Below are positions 1 through 7,903 of a stretch of 32,178 nt of DNA, one piece after another; the stretch's first letter is position 1; each line of letters starts with the position of its first letter. Origin of the DNA: an uncultured Victivallis sp. (GTDB taxonomy: Bacteria; Verrucomicrobiota; Lentisphaeria; Victivallales; Victivallaceae); assembly GCA_944389815.1 (NCBI GenBank), contig CALXNS010000060.1:1-32178 (forward strand), read 5' to 3'. Below the pieces are notes generated by a model. That model searched no databases. It was not told the origin of the DNA and was given only the letters and a program-made list of their open reading frames with translations. A program made the translations under genes and the position numbers.

Positions 1-222
1 ATCGTAACGACTCCCGGTTGATGATTGAACGTTGTCTTTCTTACGGTAGCTTCGCCGCGGCGTTTTGTCAAGGGCGGCACAAAGAAGAAACGGCGAAACC
101 GCCGGAGCGGTTCCGCCGGACTCCCGCCGCGGCCGTTCGGTTGCGGCCTGCGGGCGTTCGGGATCGGTTGCGGTCGGTCTGCGGGAACCGGAACCGATAT
201 TGTGCAATACCGGCAGTAAAGA
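1..222. other. Left-edge non-coding stretch downstream of lexA
   Basis: No convincing gene is seen. The frames that stay open here are short, arginine/proline-rich and lack domain character. A hairpin made of CCGATATTG and CAATACCGG (194-213, one A/C mismatch inside the stem) lies just beyond the lexA stop on the minus strand. It has no following T-run, so it is at best a weak terminator or mRNA end structure. A possible leftward promoter lies at 43-71 and is listed separately. Confidence 0.5.
43..71 (-). promoter_or_regulatory. Possible leftward sigma70-type promoter
   Basis: On the minus strand a perfect TTGACA (66-71) is separated by 17 bp from TACCGT (43-48), a poor -10 element. The spacer contains the 10-bp palindrome CGCCGCGGCG (53-62). 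It would drive a gene beyond the left edge of the window. The -35 is consensus but the -10 is weak, so this is tentative. Confidence 0.3.
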
Positions 223-855
223 TCAGTAGCGGCGCAACAGGCCGATGACGCGCCCCTGAATGGTCACTTCGCCTGCCGGATAATTCTGGACCCGGTATTC
301 GGGGTTGGCCGGACGCAGTTCGATCCGGTTGCCCGGTTTGGAGAAATAACTCTTCACGGTGACTTCTCCGCCCTGGAGCAGAGCGACGACGATATCGCCA
401 GAACGTGGTTTGGAATTGCTCTGGGCGACGATGACGACGTCGCCGTCATAGATGCCGAGATCGCGCATGCTCTCTCCCTGGATACGGAGCGCGAACACCT
501 GTTCCGGCGGGCAGTCGTCAAGCAATGAAACGGGGATGCATATATCATCTTCCTTGTACTGCAGACTCTCCGCCGGGAGTCCGGCGTTGACCCGCCCGAG
601 CAGCGGAATGAGCAATGCGCCGTGCGGCAGTGAATGCGCGCCCCGGGTGCGGTGCGTGAGACTTATGCTGCGGGCCTTGGAGCTGCGGGACAACTGTTTC
701 TTGCGCTGGAGGGCGCGCAGATGAGCGAATACGGTTGAAGTTTTGATGTTGAAGTTGTCGGCGATTTCGTAGACGGTCGGAGCCATGCCCTCGCGGTCGA
801 GAAACTCTTCGATGAACTCGAGAATATTTTTCTGCTTATCCGTTAAATTCTTCAT
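223..855 (-). CDS. lexA: LexA SOS-response repressor and self-cleaving serine protease
   Basis: LexA represses DNA-damage genes and is inactivated by RecA-stimulated self-cleavage. The 210-aa product has the normal family length. Residues 1-65 form the winged-helix DNA-binding domain (KNLTDKQKNILEFI, APTVYEIADNF). The cleavage site is Ala91-Gly92 (GRVNAGLPAES). The catalytic dyad is Ser129 (QGESMRD) and Lys168 (EVTVKSYF), so self-cleavage should be intact. AAGGA lies 7 bases before the ATG. It is the last gene of a minus-strand group with mutM and a lipoprotein, 38 bp behind the latter. The recognition helix differs from that of E. coli LexA, as is usual in distant phyla, so the operator cannot be predicted from gamma-proteobacterial boxes. 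Confidence 0.96.
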   Translation of the reverse strand: MKNLTDKQKNILEFIEEFLDREGMAPTVYEIADNFNIKTSTVFAHLRALQRKKQLSRSSKARSISLTHRTRGAHSLPHGALLIPLLGRVNAGLPAESLQYKEDDICIPVSLLDDCPPEQVFALRIQGESMRDLGIYDGDVVIVAQSNSKPRSGDIVVALLQGGEVTVKSYFSKPGNRIELRPANPEYRVQNYPAGEVTIQGRVIGLLRRY

Positions 856-893
856 GAAATAATCCTTTCCTGCACATTTCTCAAATTCCGGGG

Positions 894-1391
894 TCAGAAC
901 CGGAACCCGGATCCGGCGATATGAAACGTTCCGTCGATTTTGCCGATCCGAACCATGTATACCACTTCCCTGCGAAGCACATCAGGTTGTTTTTCGGGAT
1001 TTTCGAGCGTTTTTTCAAACGTCAACTTCCATAGATAGTCGCGAACGAGAGTCTGATCGAGTTCTCCCAGGTATTCCGCCGCGGTCAGGGTGCCGAGATT
1101 TTCCCGCAGTTCGCTGCACATGGTGTCAAACATCTCGGCTGTGACCTTTCCCTTCGCCTCATCGGGCATGGCCTGTTCAAAAAGCGCGAAATCTTTTGCT
1201 TTCACGCCGGCAATGAAACCTGCCATGTAATCGTCCGCCAATTTTTCAGCCCCGGCCATATTCTGACCGGATAGGTTTTCCGGCCGACGTAGGGAGGGCG
1301 CGTCGGCCGGCGGTTTCGTCACACATCCTGCCAGCGCCGTCATGCAGACGACGAAGAGGAGCGTCATGCGCGATAGGTGGTTTTTCAACAT
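894..1391 (-). CDS. Small uncharacterised lipoprotein
   Basis: This is a 165-aa protein with a type II signal peptide: a hydrophobic segment at 9-20 and the lipobox LAGC, with Cys23 as the lipidated residue. The remaining ~140 residues are soluble, mainly helical at the start (ADDYMAGFIAGVKAKDFALF) and probably strand-rich at the end. The overall look recalls DUF3887/NTF2-like secreted domains, but I cannot assign a family. AAGGAGG lies 8 bases before the start. The gene sits 26 bp after mutM and 38 bp before lexA, so it is probably co-transcribed with them. A role in the damage response is suggested only by that position. Confidence 0.8.
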   Translation of the reverse strand: MLKNHLSRMTLLFVVCMTALAGCVTKPPADAPSLRRPENLSGQNMAGAEKLADDYMAGFIAGVKAKDFALFEQAMPDEAKGKVTAEMFDTMCSELRENLGTLTAAEYLGELDQTLVRDYLWKLTFEKTLENPEKQPDVLRREVVYMVRIGKIDGTFHIAGSGFRF

Positions 1392-1417
1392 GGTAACCGC
1401 CTCCTTGTTTGCTTATT

Positions 1418-2239
1418 TTACTTCTGGCAACCGGAACAATAGCAACTGCTTCGCCCGCCGAGCCGGACCGTTTCCAGAACGGTGCCGCAGCGGGGACAGG
1501 GATGTCCACTTTTGCCGTAAACCGAAAGTTCCTGTGCGAATTTTCCCTCCGTCCCGTCCACGTTGAGAAAATCCGAAATGGAACTTCCACCCAATTCTAT
1601 TGCACGCAACAAAATCTCTTTCGACCGGTCAACGATGTTCCGGCATTCACTCCGCGTCAGCGAATCCGCCTCGCGGAGCGGCGATACGCCGGCCGCGAAC
1701 AGCGTCTCCGTGGCGTAAATGTTACCGATTCCGGTCACGATTCTGTTGTCCATGATAAAATTCTTCACACACGTTTTCCGTCCGCGCGAGGCCTGGAAAA
1801 GAAATTCCGCGTTGAAACCCTCCGTCAACGGCTCCACGCCCAATCCGGCCAGTTCCGGCGGCCATCCGTCCGGCCCCGGAGTGCACACCTTCAGAATGCT
1901 GAATCTGCGCGCACATTCGAATTTGAATATGAGATTGCCCGACAAATGCAGAAATGCGTGTTCATGTTTTCGTTTCGGTGTCCCCGGCGGTTCCACACGC
2001 ACGATTCCCGACATCCCGAAATGCATCAGGAGTGCCCGGCTGTCGTCGAGCGCCACGGCCAGATAACGACCCCGACGTCGAACGGACCCGAGGACACGGC
2101 CTTCGAGTCCGGCGGCAAGAAGCGGGGTAAGCGGTTCCCGCATGGCCGGCGAGAAGATTTCCACTTTTGTAATGCTTCGTTTCGGGAGCACGCGATCCAG
2201 CGCCCGTCTGATGCTTTCTGCTTCCGGCAATTCCGGCAT
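1418..2239 (-). CDS. mutM: Formamidopyrimidine-DNA glycosylase (Fpg/MutM)
   Basis: This bifunctional base-excision enzyme removes 8-oxoguanine and FaPy lesions and cleaves the abasic site. The 273-aa product starts with PELPEAE, giving the Pro nucleophile and Glu3 after Met removal. It contains HFGMSG, the ARRFS segment (intercalating Arg), GIGNIYATETLF and a C-terminal zinc finger with Cys248, 251, 268 and 271. One change stands out: the Lys of the usual RRxKYL motif (Lys57 in E. coli) is Arg here (RRRGRYLAV). AAGGAG precedes the ATG by 9 bases. It is the first gene of the minus-strand group mutM, lipoprotein, lexA. The paralogue Nei is less likely because of the PELPE start and the overall match to Fpg. 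Confidence 0.95.
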   Translation of the reverse strand: MPELPEAESIRRALDRVLPKRSITKVEIFSPAMREPLTPLLAAGLEGRVLGSVRRRGRYLAVALDDSRALLMHFGMSGIVRVEPPGTPKRKHEHAFLHLSGNLIFKFECARRFSILKVCTPGPDGWPPELAGLGVEPLTEGFNAEFLFQASRGRKTCVKNFIMDNRIVTGIGNIYATETLFAAGVSPLREADSLTRSECRNIVDRSKEILLRAIELGGSSISDFLNVDGTEGKFAQELSVYGKSGHPCPRCGTVLETVRLGGRSSCYCSGCQK

Positions 2240-2567
2240 TTAAAAAAACTCCTTTTGATTAATAAACGATGTTTTTCTGGAAAATCCTAGTGAAAAAATA
2301 AAAAAAATAAAAAATTTTTGTAAAAAAAAAGCAATTTCATATACTTGACAAGCTCTTTTTACTGAATTTTTGTTTCTTTTTCGATAATTCTTATTTATTT
2401 TTCTCAGATGCGCGAAGAGCCGGGCCGCATCGAATCGGATAATATATTGACCGGTTGCGCGAAGAAATCATGCATTGTCGCTTGCAAAACATCCGAAGCG
2501 CTGGCACATTAAATGAAATACGATTTTCCGGTGCGAACCGGTGGGAATTTTTCAGTTGTGAAGGATC
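2240..2567. other. AT-rich divergent intergenic region between mutM and hisI
   Basis: These 328 bp hold no gene that I can support. The 2280-2340 part is dominated by A-tracts, unlike the GC-rich genes on either side, and is probably curved or easily melted DNA. It should contain the promoters of both the mutM group and the hisI operon. A plus-strand TTGACA occurs at 2345-2350 but has no good -10 at 16-18 bp. The 14-mer TTTTGATTAATAAA at 2253-2266 recurs at 7770-7783. Confidence 0.6.
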
Positions 2568-2945
2568 ATGAAGGAACTTGATTTTGAAAAATGCGGCGGC
2601 CTGATTCCGGCGATCGTCCAGGATTTTGAAACCGGCGAGGTGCTGATGATGGCCTACGTCAACAGCGAAGCATGGCAGGAAACGTTGCGCACCGGTTGCG
2701 CAACCTATTTTTCCCGCAGCCGAAACCGTCTCTGGCGCAAGGGCGAGGAGAGCGGAAACCGGCAGTTGATCCGCGAGATCCGGATCGATTGCGACGGCGA
2801 TACGATCCTCTTCAAGGTCGAACAAATCGGCGGTGCGGCCTGTCATACCGGTCACCGGAGTTGTTTTTATCGCAAAGTGCAGGACGGCGGCCTGGTGGAA
2901 ACCGACCGGCCGGTCTTTGATCCCGGGAAAGTTTATCACAAATGA
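2568..2945 (+). CDS. hisI: Phosphoribosyl-AMP cyclohydrolase (HisI)
   Basis: HisI opens the adenine ring of phosphoribosyl-AMP, step three of histidine biosynthesis, in the cytoplasm. The 125-aa product matches the stand-alone cyclohydrolase without the HisE pyrophosphohydrolase domain. It carries [22 protein letters not shown], the metal-binding DCDGD (Asp74, 76 and 78, with Cys75), and Cys92 and Cys99 in the [12 protein letters not shown] segment that complete the zinc site. GAAGGA lies only about two bases before the ATG, an unusually tight spacing. Its stop overlaps the next start by 4 bp (ATGA at 2942), so it is translationally coupled to the cell-wall fusion gene. No other his gene is nearby. 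Confidence 0.93.
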   Translation: MKELDFEKCGGLIPAIVQDFETGEVLMMAYVNSEAWQETLRTGCATYFSRSRNRLWRKGEESGNRQLIREIRIDCDGDTILFKVEQIGGAACHTGHRSCFYRKVQDGGLVETDRPVFDPGKVYHK

Positions 2946-5068
2946 ATACGACATTGTTTCAGGAAGTTCGGGAACGTTTCCCGCAATTGGAATTGCGCCG
3001 TGACGTTCCGTTTCGCGATGTGACCACACTCGGCGTCGGCAGCAGGCTGCCGGTTCTCGCGGAAGTGGTGTCGGAGGCGGAGTTGAGTGAATTGCTGAAG
3101 TTCGCCGCATCGCGCCGTTTCCGCGTGCTGATTCTGGGGAACGGTTCCAATCTGGTCGGTTCCGACGAACCGCCGGATGCGCTGGCCGTCCGGCTTGCCG
3201 CACGCGGATTCTGCGCGCTCACCGTCGATGCGGAGAATCGAATTCATGCCGGCGCGCGCGTCTCGCTCCCGGCTCTCGCCGCGCGTGCCGCGGAATTGAA
3301 ATTGGGCGGTCTTGCTCCATTGAGCGGCATCCCCGGTTCGCTTGGCGGCGCACTGCGGATGAACGCCGGTGCGCACGGGTGTGCGATTGGAACGTTTGTC
3401 CGGAATCTTTCCGGATTTTTCCTGGACGGTTCGCCGTGGAGCGCGACCGGCGATGCGATTCTCTGGGAATACCACCACAGTTCGATTCCGGACAACGTGG
3501 TGATTACCGAAGCCGTACTGGAGCTGCCGGCCGGAGATCCGCGGGCCGAAGCCGGGGCGATTGCCGCGGAACAGGAGGCGCGCCGTTCCCGCGAACCGGG
3601 CGGCCGGAACGCCGGCTGTACCTTCCGCAACGTCTCCGAACTGGAACCGGCCGGAAAGCTGATCGATGCGTGCGGATTGAAGAATTACCGCGTCGGCGAT
3701 GCCGAAGTGAGCTCCGAACACGCCAATTACATTATCAACCGCGGCGCCGCGACGGAGGCGCAGTTTCTCGAATTGATGCATGAGATCCGGCGTAATGTGG
3801 CGGAAAAATTCGGCTTTTATCTTCAACCCGAAGTCTGTTTCATTTCAACCGGCGCACGCGAGGCGCTGCTGAATGATCCGGTTGCGCCGCGCGTGAATGT
3901 CCTCTACGGCGGCGTGAGCAGCGAACGCGAAATTTCACTGCGCAGCGGCGATGCGGTTGCCGCCGCGCTGCGCAACGCCGGGTTTCCGGTGGAATTGACT
4001 GACCTCAAGGAGTGCCGACTTACCGATTCGATGCTCCGTGCCGATGTGGTTTATCCGGTGCTGCACGGCGGATTCGGCGAAGGGGGAGAGCTGCAGAAGG
4101 TGATGGAAGCGGCGAAGTGCCGGTTCACCGGTTCCGGCAGCGCCGCCTGCGAATTGGTGATGGATAAGATCGCAACCAAGCGTCTGCTCGATCGCATCGG
4201 CATTCCGACCGCCCGCTGGTGTGTGTTGACCGCGGAGGCGCGGACGCTCCCGGAGGAGTTCACGTATCCGGTCGTGCTCAAGGCGCCGCGGGAAGGTTCG
4301 ACGATCGGAATTGCGGTCGTGAAAAAGGCCGGGGAATTTGATTCTGCCCTGAATGAGGAGTTGAAACTTGCTCCGGAGATCCTGGCGGAAGAGTTCATCG
4401 AAGGCGTGGAGATCACCATCCCGGTGGTCAACGGAGCGATCCTGCCCGGCGTGGAGATCCGAAGTCCGCACGGATTTTACGATTATGACGCGAAATATGT
4501 TTACAAGGACGGCCATACCGAATACTTCTGTCCGATCCGTTCCTTGTCGACCGAAGTGGTGGAGCGTGCGGCGCGTTATGCGTTTCAATTCTATCTTGCC
4601 GCGCGTTGCCGCGACATTCTGCGGGTGGACTTCATCGTCAGTTCCGACGGTACGCCGTACATGCTTGAGGGCAACGCATTGCCCGGCTGCACGGCGACCA
4701 GTCTCGTGCCCAAATCCGCCCGCGTTGCGGGAATGAGTTTTGAAAAGATGGTCAGCGATCAGGTTTACGCGGCGTTGCGCCGCCCGGTACAGGAACCGGA
4801 CGGACGGGATTCCGCGACCTCTTCCTCCGGCGTGCCGGATGGAGACGTCACGGGGGCGGGGTGCGGCGGAAATGGCGCGGCGTTGAACCGGACTCTGGTT
4901 CGGGTATGTCGCTGGATGTTTTGTCTGGCATTGCTTCTGGGAGCGCTCTCGCTTCTGGTTGCGGGAGTGCGCAACTGGCCGTCGGGACTGCCCTTCATTT
5001 TGAACGGCGTCCTGCTGGTATGCGCCGGACCGGTGTTTCATTGGTTGATGCAATTGGAGAAAAAATGA
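2942..5068 (+). CDS. MurB-Ddl fusion with C-terminal membrane anchor
   Basis: This 708-aa protein joins two peptidoglycan-precursor enzymes. Residues 1-305 are UDP-N-acetylenolpyruvoylglucosamine reductase (MurB): FAD-binding LGNGSNLV (65-72), [17 protein letters not shown], the proton-donor position as Cys226 in [27 protein letters not shown], and Glu297. Residues 317-612 are D-alanine-D-alanine ligase of the ATP-grasp fold: [25 protein letters not shown] (375 on), [17 protein letters not shown], and [16 protein letters not shown] with Glu576 and Asn578. A low-complexity linker (615-650) leads to two hydrophobic segments (about 658-676 and 684-702), which would tether the enzyme to the inner membrane. 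MurC-Ddl fusions are known in Chlamydia; this pairing is different. ATGA overlaps connect it to the genes on both sides. Confidence 0.93.
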   Translation: MNTTLFQEVRERFPQLELRRDVPFRDVTTLGVGSRLPVLAEVVSEAELSELLKFAASRRFRVLILGNGSNLVGSDEPPDALAVRLAARGFCALTVDAENRIHAGARVSLPALAARAAELKLGGLAPLSGIPGSLGGALRMNAGAHGCAIGTFVRNLSGFFLDGSPWSATGDAILWEYHHSSIPDNVVITEAVLELPAGDPRAEAGAIAAEQEARRSREPGGRNAGCTFRNVSELEPAGKLIDACGLKNYRVGDAEVSSEHANYIINRGAATEAQFLELMHEIRRNVAEKFGFYLQPEVCFISTGAREALLNDPVAPRVNVLYGGVSSEREISLRSGDAVAAALRNAGFPVELTDLKECRLTDSMLRADVVYPVLHGGFGEGGELQKVMEAAKCRFTGSGSAACELVMDKIATKRLLDRIGIPTARWCVLTAEARTLPEEFTYPVVLKAPREGSTIGIAVVKKAGEFDSALNEELKLAPEILAEEFIEGVEITIPVVNGAILPGVEIRSPHGFYDYDAKYVYKDGHTEYFCPIRSLSTEVVERAARYAFQFYLAARCRDILRVDFIVSSDGTPYMLEGNALPGCTATSLVPKSARVAGMSFEKMVSDQVYAALRRPVQEPDGRDSATSSSGVPDGDVTGAGCGGNGAALNRTLVRVCRWMFCLALLLGALSLLVAGVRNWPSGLPFILNGVLLVCAGPVFHWLMQLEKK

Positions 5069-6207
5069 AGATCTTCGGGAAATTGGGTGCGGCACTGACC
5101 GCCGTGGTGATTCTGACGATGCTTCCGGCTGCGGGGGAGGCGATTCCCGACCGGATTCTGGCGACCGGTGAGGAGGTGCCGGAGCTGACTACACGCAACT
5201 GGCCGCAGGGGCCGCGGGTTCTACTGAGCGAATTGAAGGGGAAGAAGCCGGTTGTTCTGTTTTTCTGGACGATCAGCCGGAACGGAACGGCGGTGTTCCC
5301 GCAGATTGCTGAATTGTGCCGGAATCATCCGGAGGCGCAGTTCATCGGCATCGGGATCGATTCGCCGGATTCGATCGAGAAGTTCTATCGACTCAAGGAG
5401 CTGCCGTTTCCGGTGGCGTCCGACAGCGAAGTGGCGACCATGCGGCTTTATCTGCGTGAGCGCGACCGGATTCCGATGGTGGCGATTATCAATGCTGACG
5501 GTGTTCTGGTGTGGCGCGGAAAGGTGGAACACGCCGGAGCGGTTCTGGAGGAACTCGAGGCGGGGAAATTCGACCTGGCCGGAAGCATCGAGCGGGAGAA
5601 GTTTTCCGACACGGTGATGGCCGCGATGAAGGAACGCGATTATTCCCGGGTTCTCGAACTGCTCGATGAAGAACTGAAGAAAAATCCGGACAATATGGAA
5701 TTGATTTCTTTGAAGGTCCGCCTGCTCAGTTCGGTTCTCAACCGTCCGGACGACGCGCTGTCGGCTGTGGAGGATGTACTGACGCGCCACGCGGACGATG
5801 CGGCGCTTTATGAACTTGCGGTCAATGTCTGCAAGGAGAACGCCCGCTGGGATGAGCTTTCCCGCTGGTATGACCGGCTCATAGCCGCCTTCGCCAACCG
5901 GCCGGCGCTGCTGTTGAAGTTCGGGCGGCTGGAGATGAACCAGCCGGTCGAGAAACTGCACCCGGCAAACGCCTACAAACTTTGTCGCGCGGCGTATTCC
6001 GCACCGGAATTCGGCAGCGACCGCGAAAAAGGCGTGATGGCGGCTGAATTCGCCCGGGCGCTCTATTACTGCGGTCGTCCCGACAAGGCGCTGGAGGTCG
6101 CATCCGAGGCGGTCGAATTGCTCAGGGGAACGCCGGAGTTCGAGTCGGCGAAGGCTTATGAGGATTATTACCGCAGCGTGCTGGAACTTTCAAAGTCCAT
6201 AGAGTGA
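5065..6207 (+). CDS. Secreted thioredoxin-fold protein lacking redox cysteines, with helical-repeat tail
   Basis: The 380-aa product starts at the ATG overlapping the preceding stop, with GGAGA four bases upstream. A signal peptide (1-26, ending AAGEA) precedes a TlpA/AhpC-like domain (about 33-170): LSELKGKKPVVLFFW, then IPMVAIINADGVLVWRG with cis-Pro137. The redox centre should read WCxxC, but the sequence is SRNGT: the two Cys positions are Arg72 and Thr75. Disulfide exchange at that site is therefore not possible. Residues 180-380 are helical and TPR-like (VLELLDEELKKNPDN, ALYELAVNVCKENARWDEL), typical of protein-protein scaffolds. Co-expression with MurB-Ddl suggests an envelope role, perhaps as a binding protein. 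The domain calls are firm; the function is unknown. Confidence 0.85.
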   Translation: MKIFGKLGAALTAVVILTMLPAAGEAIPDRILATGEEVPELTTRNWPQGPRVLLSELKGKKPVVLFFWTISRNGTAVFPQIAELCRNHPEAQFIGIGIDSPDSIEKFYRLKELPFPVASDSEVATMRLYLRERDRIPMVAIINADGVLVWRGKVEHAGAVLEELEAGKFDLAGSIEREKFSDTVMAAMKERDYSRVLELLDEELKKNPDNMELISLKVRLLSSVLNRPDDALSAVEDVLTRHADDAALYELAVNVCKENARWDELSRWYDRLIAAFANRPALLLKFGRLEMNQPVEKLHPANAYKLCRAAYSAPEFGSDREKGVMAAEFARALYYCGRPDKALEVASEAVELLRGTPEFESAKAYEDYYRSVLELSKSIE

Positions 6208-6259
6208 TGTTGTTTTAGCTGAACCGGGATGGGGGGATGTTTCTCCCAAGCCTCGGGGG

Positions 6260-6290
6260 GCGGGGAACGCGGAATGCGTTCCCCGCTTTC
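6260..6290 (+). terminator. Rho-independent terminator after the hisI/murB-ddl operon
   Basis: A perfect 11-bp stem, GCGGGGAACGC (6260-6270) and GCGTTCCCCGC (6276-6286), with a 5-base loop is followed by TTTC. The T-run is short, but the stem is very stable. It lies between convergent genes and may also block readthrough from the minus strand. Confidence 0.75.
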
Positions 6291-6308
6291 TGTCTGCGGG
6301 ATTTTTCT

Positions 6309-7688
6309 TCAATGCGATCGCAGAATCGGCCACTCCGTGGTCATGAAGTAGAGATTGGTTCGGCGTTCGAGTTGGATTTCTGCTCCATCGAAGCGGAAAA
6401 TAAACGTGTAGAGGAAGGGCGTCGCGTAATTCGCCGTTTGAATATGCAGTTCATCGGCACTCTTCCAGACCGCTGCGGCGGCGAAGGTCGAGTCGGGCGT
6501 ATCGCGCCATTTTTCGAAATCGGCTTCGATCGTCAGCGGCGGCCGGTCGCCGGAAAGAGTGAAGCGACAGAGCGTTTCATCACTGTCGATCAGGAGGCGG
6601 TGCGCGCCGATGGAGTTTTCTTCGAGGAGCCATTCCGCGTGAAGCGTGCGTCGCAATCCGGTGTCCGCGGGCAGGGGAAGTGCCAGTTGTTCCAGGCGGG
6701 CGGAGAGCGCGGCGTGGGCGGCGGCAGCCGGCGGCAGCGGTGCGGGAGCCATCGCCGGCAGGAGCACATCCCAGAGAATGTCGAGGATGTTCTGCATGTT
6801 GCGCAATCCGGAGGTCGCGGCGAAAACGGCATCCTGTTCCGGCATGACCACGGCGTACTGACCGAAGGCGCCGTCTCCGCGGAAGGCGTTGTGGCGGCAG
6901 CGCCAGAATTGGAAGCCGTACCCCTGTTTCCAGTCGGGCTGGTCATTCATCGAATTGTCGATCTGAAATGCAGTGGCTTCCCGAAGGTAATCCGGCGGAA
7001 TGATCTGAACGCCATTCCATTTGCCGCCGTCGAGGAGGAGTTGTCCGAAACGGGCGATTTCCGCGGTGGTCAATTCAAACCCCCATCCGCCGGTGCAGAC
7101 GCCGCGCGGACAGCGTTCCCACTTCCGGTCGCCGATGTCGAGCGCGTCGAGGAGGCGGGGACGCAGATAGGTGAGCAGATCCACACCGATACGCTGCTGC
7201 AACGCCGCGGAAAGCATGTAACTGCCGCCGGAATTGTAGACGAAACGCGAACCTGGTTCGTAAACAAGCGGCGAACGGAAATAGGCCTTTACCCAGTCGC
7301 CGTCCGACGCGGGCAGCATATATTCGAGCGCGCAGCGGTCATGGCCGTCGGACATGGTCAGCAAATGGCGGATGGAAATTTTCCGGTAACGCGGATCGAC
7401 CTCCTCCGGAAGCGCTTCCGGGAAAAATTCCGCGATCGGTTCATCGAGCGAAAGGCGGCCTTCCGCCGCTGCGAATCCGATCGCAATCGAAGTGAAACTT
7501 TTGCTCAGGGAAAACAGCATGTGGGCCGTATCCGGCCGGTACGGTTTGAAATACCCTTCCGCTGCGATCTTGCCGTGCCGGATCAACTGGAAACTGTGGG
7601 GATGTTCGAGCTCCGCGAGGCGGCGTGCGAATTCATTGACGGCGTCAGAGGAAATTCCGACCGACTCCGGAGTGGTGTGCGGAAGCAT
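6309..7688 (-). CDS. Serine hydrolase of the class C beta-lactamase/esterase family
   Basis: The 459-aa product has the penicillin-recognising fold. The nucleophile motif is SLSK (Ser60, Lys63), followed by the Tyr151 motif YNSGGSYML, as in 6-aminohexanoate-dimer hydrolase-like and esterase members. A ~150-residue C-terminal region follows the catalytic domain. No signal peptide is seen, so it is probably cytoplasmic. I chose the ATG at 7688 because GGAGGAG lies six bases upstream; earlier in-frame ATGs (to 7751) have no ribosome site. The substrate is unknown: ester, amide or acyl-sugar are all possible. Its divergent neighbour is an alpha-mannosidase, so a deacylase role on glycans is conceivable but speculative. 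Confidence 0.88.
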   Translation of the reverse strand: MLPHTTPESVGISSDAVNEFARRLAELEHPHSFQLIRHGKIAAEGYFKPYRPDTAHMLFSLSKSFTSIAIGFAAAEGRLSLDEPIAEFFPEALPEEVDPRYRKISIRHLLTMSDGHDRCALEYMLPASDGDWVKAYFRSPLVYEPGSRFVYNSGGSYMLSAALQQRIGVDLLTYLRPRLLDALDIGDRKWERCPRGVCTGGWGFELTTAEIARFGQLLLDGGKWNGVQIIPPDYLREATAFQIDNSMNDQPDWKQGYGFQFWRCRHNAFRGDGAFGQYAVVMPEQDAVFAATSGLRNMQNILDILWDVLLPAMAPAPLPPAAAAHAALSARLEQLALPLPADTGLRRTLHAEWLLEENSIGAHRLLIDSDETLCRFTLSGDRPPLTIEADFEKWRDTPDSTFAAAAVWKSADELHIQTANYATPFLYTFIFRFDGAEIQLERRTNLYFMTTEWPILRSH

Positions 7689-7712
7689 TGTGTTCTCCTC
7701 CATGGTGATGAA

Positions 7713-7740
7713 TGAATGCATTGCTGTGATTTTGCATTCA
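7713..7740. repeat. Inverted repeat downstream of the serine hydrolase -10
   Basis: TGAATGCA (7713-7720) and TGCATTCA (7733-7740) are perfect 8-bp arms with a 12-bp spacer. The arm centres are about 20 bp apart, two helical turns. The position, from the -10 into the leader, suits an operator. No cognate regulator is apparent. Confidence 0.4.
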
Positions 7741-7767
7741 ATGTACCACAAAAATGAACTTGTGCAA
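7740..7767 (-). promoter_or_regulatory. Promoter of the serine hydrolase gene
   Basis: On the minus strand TTGCAC (7762-7767) is followed after 16 bp by TACATT (7740-7745), about 50 bases before the chosen ATG. The -10 abuts an 8-bp inverted repeat (7713-7740) that could be a repressor site. Confidence 0.5.
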
Positions 7768-7788
7768 CTTTTTGATTAATAAAATATC

Positions 7789-7817
7789 ATTTTGCCGTAA
7801 GAAATGAATGGCAAAAT
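7789..7817. repeat. Inverted repeat upstream of the GH38 gene at 7904
   Basis: ATTTTGCC (7789-7796) and GGCAAAAT (7810-7817) form perfect 8-bp arms with a 13-bp spacer, midway between the divergent genes. It precedes a TATACT -10-like hexamer (7832-7837) that lacks a good -35, the usual layout of an activator- or repressor-controlled promoter. Confidence 0.4.
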
Positions 7818-7850
7818 CATACAGGAGGCGCTATACTATCTTTTGAGAAT

Positions 7851-7869
7851 ATGCGGATGGAATCCGCAT
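7851..7869. repeat. Small hairpin in the GH38 leader
   Basis: ATGCGGAT (7851-7858) and ATCCGCAT (7862-7869) form a perfect 8-bp stem with a 3-base loop, about 35 bases before the chosen start. It may shape the leader mRNA or be a protein-binding site. It also makes an ATG at 7868 an unlikely start. Confidence 0.35.
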
Positions 7870-7903
7870 GACTGAATATATGGTTCAAGAACAGGGGTTG
7901 AAT

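Noticed and set aside
18..248. Short open frame at the left edge that could extend from outside the window
   Set aside because: Basic, low-information product with no recognisable motif that overlaps the end of lexA; not enough to call a gene.
2345..2373. Possible plus-strand promoter starting with TTGACA upstream of hisI
   Set aside because: The -35 is perfect, but the hexamers at 16-18 bp spacing (TTTTGT or similar) are poor, and a 5' leader of nearly 200 bases would be needed. Left as unproven.
6237..7715. Plus-strand open frame of about 490 codons opposite the serine hydrolase
   Set aside because: No ribosome site or recognisable domain, and it begins inside a terminator region; the minus-strand frame has SxxK and YNS motifs and a strong ribosome site.
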